Origin: an uncultured Arcobacter sp.
GTDB lineage: Bacteria > Campylobacterota > Campylobacteria > Campylobacterales > Arcobacteraceae
DNA: 10,470 bases
Direction: 5' to 3'
Assembly: GCA_913062735.1 (NCBI GenBank)
Contig: CAJXWI010000044.1
Coordinates: 1 to 10,470 of the forward strand
In this document: positions 8,312 through 10,470 of the stretch, one piece after another
Position numbering within the stretch: the stretch's first letter is position 1
Layout: each line of letters starts with the position of its first letter
The notes under the pieces: model-generated
Database searches by the model: none
The model's input: only the letters and a program-made list of their open reading frames with translations
What the model was told of the DNA's origin: nothing
Position numbers and translations under genes: made by a program

Positions 8312-8934
8312 TCGTATAAAATTAAGAAAGAAATTATAATTAAAATATAAGCAGAAACTTTTTCTATAGTATTTGAATATTTCTGCATAAATGATTTTGA
8401 TTTTTTATTTGATAATAAAGTAACTATAAATATATCCCAAAAAAGAACGGCAAAAAACATCCATGCGGCATAAAAATATTGTGTGCCTATTGTTGTATTG
8501 TCTTTAATGGATAAAGAAAAAAGAGTAAAATAAAAAATAGAATTTTTAGGGTTTAATAAAGCAGAAAAAAATCCCATAAAAAAATGTTTTAAAAGTCCTG
8601 CTTTTAAAGCTTTTGTGCCTGCTTCACTTTTTTTAAATAAGTCTCTTTTTTTTGCTTCTAGTAGTGATTTTGCAATATACAATAAATACAAGGCCCCAAT
8701 GATTTTGATAAATACAAACATATTCAAATTATCTTGAATCATAGATATTCCTAATATTGCCATGAAAATATAAACAAGATTAGCAAATGCTATTCCAAAA
8801 GAAGTTAATATCCCTGATATCTTTCCATACTTACTTGTATTTGAAACGATTATAAAAAAATCAACACCTGGGCTTAATAATGCCAAAAAATGTGCCAGTG
8901 CCAGTGTAAAAAATGCTAATAAATTAAATTCCAT
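8281..8934 (-). CDS. LysE/RhtB family amino-acid exporter
   Basis: A 217-residue inner-membrane protein with about six hydrophobic segments (about 5-30, 40-65, 70-90, 115-140, 150-175, 192-210), the size and pattern of LysE/RhtB translocators, which export amino acids or related metabolites using ion gradients. Signature segments are LLSPGVDFFIIVSNT (19-33), GALYLLYIA (80-88) and GFFSALLNPKNSIFYF (121-136). A basic loop (95-104) separates the halves. The start has AAAGG (complement of 8941-8945) 6 bases upstream. The gene ends exactly where the converging VOC gene ends, without a spacer. An AraC regulator gene lies upstream on the same strand, separated by 217 bases, and probably controls it. 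The exported substrate cannot be told from sequence. Confidence 0.9.
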   Translation of the reverse strand: MEFNLLAFFTLALAHFLALLSPGVDFFIIVSNTSKYGKISGILTSFGIAFANLVYIFMAILGISMIQDNLNMFVFIKIIGALYLLYIAKSLLEAKKRDLFKKSEAGTKALKAGLLKHFFMGFFSALLNPKNSIFYFTLFSLSIKDNTTIGTQYFYAAWMFFAVLFWDIFIVTLLSNKKSKSFMQKYSNTIEKVSAYILIIISFLILYEIINNQTYVL

Positions 8935-8953
8935 ATCTATCCTTTAAAAAAGA

Positions 8954-8959
8954 AGTATA
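8954..8959 (-). promoter_or_regulatory. Possible -10 box of the LysE gene
   Basis: TATACT on the minus strand (complement of 8954-8959) is a fair -10 box, but it has no recognisable -35 box and would place the start almost at the RBS. The rest of the 217-base gap (8935-9151) is AT-rich, with a short hairpin TTAAG/CTTAA around 8999-9015 and no clear AraC direct repeats. Confidence 0.3.
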
Positions 8960-9120
8960 TAGAATCCAAGAATTAATTTATTGAATAAAATTGACTGCTT
9001 AAGAAAAAAACTTAAAGTAAGAACACAGGGTTAAAAAATAAGGATAGAATTAAAATATTCGTTAATAAAAGAAAAAATAACTCTTTCTTTCTCACAAAAT
9101 TTTTCTAAAACATAAGCAAG

Positions 9121-9234
9121 TATTATTTATAAAAAGGAATCATAATGGCAATTATTTGTTTTGCTTTTTATATTGTTTTGGAGTGGCAGCTACCAGCTTT
9201 AAAAAGTGTCTATGAAAATGACTTTGATCATTAA
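9121..9234 (+). other. Orphan translation start; possible gene remnant antisense to araC
   Basis: On the plus strand, TATTAT (9121-9126), AAAAAGGA (9131-9138 region) and an ATG at 9145 have the layout of a genuine gene start in this genome. The frame runs only 29 codons, to a TAA at 9232-9234. From codon 3 onward it is simply the antisense of the end of the araC gene. The encoded peptide begins with about 12 hydrophobic residues and resembles nothing I recognise. It may be the stump of a gene whose body was replaced when the araC segment arrived, a short antisense peptide, or chance. Confidence 0.25.
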
Positions 9235-9958
9235 ATCCCAATTCCAAAGCAGTATTTACAATGCTTTTTCCTTCTTTTAACAAAAATTTTGCATGATTAA
9301 TTTTAAGGTTAATAAAGTATGAATGAACACTCAAGCCGTATTTTTTATTAAAACTTCGTATTAAAACAAATTTATTAATATCAAATTTTTTTGCTAGTGT
9401 GTCTAAAGAGATAGAATAAGATAGGTTCTGTTTTAAATAATTAGCCACTTCATCAAGCTTGTCATATTCATAAGGCTTATTCTCAAGGCTTAAGTATTTT
9501 TTATAAAGTTTATGCATAAAATTAATAAGCACTTCTTCTTTTTTTAAATAAAATTCTTGGGAAAAAAGTAAAGTACATAAGCTTACAAAATCCAAAAACA
9601 ATTCTTTATCTTCTAATAAATATTTTGGAAAATCTTGAAGTGTAGAAAGAGAAGAAAATAAAGATTTTTGTAAATTGAAGCACCATGTATTATCTAAATA
9701 CAAAACATAGTATTCACTTTTTGTAGTATTTTTATCTGTATTACAAGAATGAGCTTGATTTGAATTTATAATAGCCAGCTTCTGTGGCTTAATTTGAAAG
9801 CTTTCTTTATTTACATGAAATTCTCTTTGGCCTTTAAAAATAGCGCCAATAGAGAAGGTATCATGCATGTGTTCTTTATAGTTTTTAGAAGAATTAGAAT
9901 ATCTGCATTCTAAATAAGGCATCTTTTTATCTAGAAAAAAACTATTTGTATCTTGCAT
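9152..9958 (-). CDS. AraC-family transcriptional regulator
   Basis: A 268-residue AraC/XylS regulator. The N-terminal half (about 12-100) is a cupin-type effector domain: EHMHDTFSIGAIFKGQREFHV (29-49), with H30, H32 and later H70 in NSNQAHSC. The C-terminal domain (about 165-265) has two helix-turn-helix units: the first around ISLDTLAKKFDINKFVLIRSFNKKYG (183-208), the second around SIVNTALELGFNDQSHFHRHFLKLVAATPKQY (232-263), which is the classical AraC signature. The start at 9958 has a modest AAAAAGAG Shine-Dalgarno; M13 is an alternative start. The gene precedes the LysE exporter gene on the same strand. AraC-LysE pairs of this kind are common, and the cupin-type domain usually senses a small effector. 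No terminator hairpin is seen after it. Confidence 0.92.
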   Translation of the reverse strand: MQDTNSFFLDKKMPYLECRYSNSSKNYKEHMHDTFSIGAIFKGQREFHVNKESFQIKPQKLAIINSNQAHSCNTDKNTTKSEYYVLYLDNTWCFNLQKSLFSSLSTLQDFPKYLLEDKELFLDFVSLCTLLFSQEFYLKKEEVLINFMHKLYKKYLSLENKPYEYDKLDEVANYLKQNLSYSISLDTLAKKFDINKFVLIRSFNKKYGLSVHSYFINLKINHAKFLLKEGKSIVNTALELGFNDQSHFHRHFLKLVAATPKQYKKQNK

Positions 9959-9974
9959 ATAACTCTTTTTGTTA

Positions 9975-9980
9975 ATTATA
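9975..9980 (-). promoter_or_regulatory. Possible -10 box of the araC gene
   Basis: TATAAT on the minus strand (complement of 9975-9980) lies in the 48-base gap between the TRAP gene and araC and would start transcription near 9968, just before the RBS. No clear -35 box or terminator is present, so read-through from the TRAP gene is also possible. Confidence 0.35.
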
Positions 9981-10006
9981 TCATTCTTGGAATTAAAGAA
10001 GATATT

Positions 10007-10470
10007 TTATAGTTCTCCTTCTAGTGGGGCTGCTTTTTGATTTCGCACTATTGCTTTTTGAATAATATAAATACCTATAAAAATAGATATTCCTATGGTA
10101 TAAGATACATATTGGCTTTCCAAATAACACAGCTCTTTCATTATTTTTGGTAAAAACATAAAAGGTACAATACTTAAAAATAACAGTCTCTCAATTAAAC
10201 TTAATCTTGCTAAGAAATAGCCTTGAGTAAAACAAGAAAATGCCATCATTCCAATAAAAGCTGTTATAAAAATAGTTAGTATTTGATACGGATCTGTAAT
10301 CCAAACCCAAGCATCAACATTTGAGGTATTGCTTTTATCAACTGCTGAAATTAGTAATAGCTCTGGGTTGAAGAAAAACATAAAAGGTAAGATGGCTGTT
10401 CTAATATCATAAATAAAACCTTGAATTCCTGTTTTAATAGGATCAGATTTAGCAATACCTGCTGCCGCAT
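10007..10470 (-). CDS. TRAP transporter fused permease, C-terminal end (partial)
   Basis: The C-terminal 153 residues of a protein open at the right edge; the frame continues through the ATG at 10381, so that Met is internal. The first visible residues (AAAGIAKSDPIKTGIQGF) are the end of the DctM-type large permease domain of tripartite ATP-independent periplasmic transporters. The following YDIRTAILPFMFFFNPELLLI and later hydrophobic segments (about 64-82, 90-108, 115-137) match the DUF3394-type C-terminal extension of fused 4TM/12TM TRAP permeases, which are usually 640-860 residues. Such permeases import carboxylates or similar solutes with a periplasmic binding protein, using an ion gradient. 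Its binding-protein gene is not in the window and is presumably upstream, beyond 10470. The araC gene starts 48 bases after its stop. Confidence 0.85.
   Translation of the reverse strand, partial: AAAGIAKSDPIKTGIQGFIYDIRTAILPFMFFFNPELLLISAVDKSNTSNVDAWVWITDPYQILTIFITAFIGMMAFSCFTQGYFLARLSLIERLLFLSIVPFMFLPKIMKELCYLESQYVSYTIGISIFIGIYIIQKAIVRNQKAAPLEGEL

Noticed and set aside
8893..8906. Short tandem repeat of a GCCAGT-type unit
   Set aside because: It is only about two units and simply encodes Leu-Ala-Leu-Ala near the LysE N terminus; there is no sign of a phase-variable tract.
10379..10381. ATG at 10381 as the start of the last minus-strand gene
   Set aside because: The frame continues to the window edge and the 29 preceding codons match the TRAP permease family, so the gene is truncated by the window rather than short.

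Overview
The window looks like a chromosomal segment of a low-G+C member of the Campylobacterota (epsilon-proteobacteria), most like the Arcobacter group. This is an inference from three things: very AT-rich DNA, intergenic A/T runs with TATAAT-type -10 boxes and few clear -35 boxes, and the character of the GyrB, DUF3010, GGDEF-EAL and DUF3394-type TRAP proteins. gyrB usually follows dnaA-dnaN in this group, so the segment may lie near the replication origin. Nothing here shows oriC itself. No rRNA, tRNA, CRISPR array, insertion sequence or phage gene was recognised.

Layout. Bases 1-1578 are the 3' two thirds of gyrB, which is open at the left edge and closed by a hairpin terminator whose right arm recurs 47 bases downstream. 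Then come a six-helix voltage-gated potassium-channel-type protein (1830-2576), a DUF3010 protein behind a near-consensus sigma70 promoter (2673-3077), a very AT-rich spacer, and a membrane-bound Cache-like/GGDEF/EAL c-di-GMP protein (3278-5557). The last ends tail to tail with a minus-strand tautomerase inside a shared bidirectional terminator.

Bases 5559-8280 form a divergent module. The minus-strand pair is a YbfB/YjiJ-family MFS transporter followed by a 4-oxalocrotonate-tautomerase-like protein. The plus-strand pair is a LysR regulator overlapping a VOC/glyoxalase-fold protein. The 107-base gap between them carries a promoter for each direction and a perfect T-N11-A palindrome, the likely LysR site. 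By inference the four genes handle one unidentified small molecule.

Bases 8281-10470 are all minus strand: a LysE/RhtB exporter, an AraC regulator upstream of it (a plausible regulator-exporter pair), and the C-terminal end of a TRAP fused permease that runs off the right edge. The gap between lysE and araC holds a plus-strand ribosome binding site and ATG that lead to only 29 codons antisense to araC. This may be the remnant of a lost gene.

I found no convincing undescribed multi-gene system. The most useful leads are the divergent LysR/VOC-MFS/tautomerase module with its operator, the orphan translation start near 9145, the duplicated gyrB terminator arm, and the SGDEF/no-I-site GGDEF domain.
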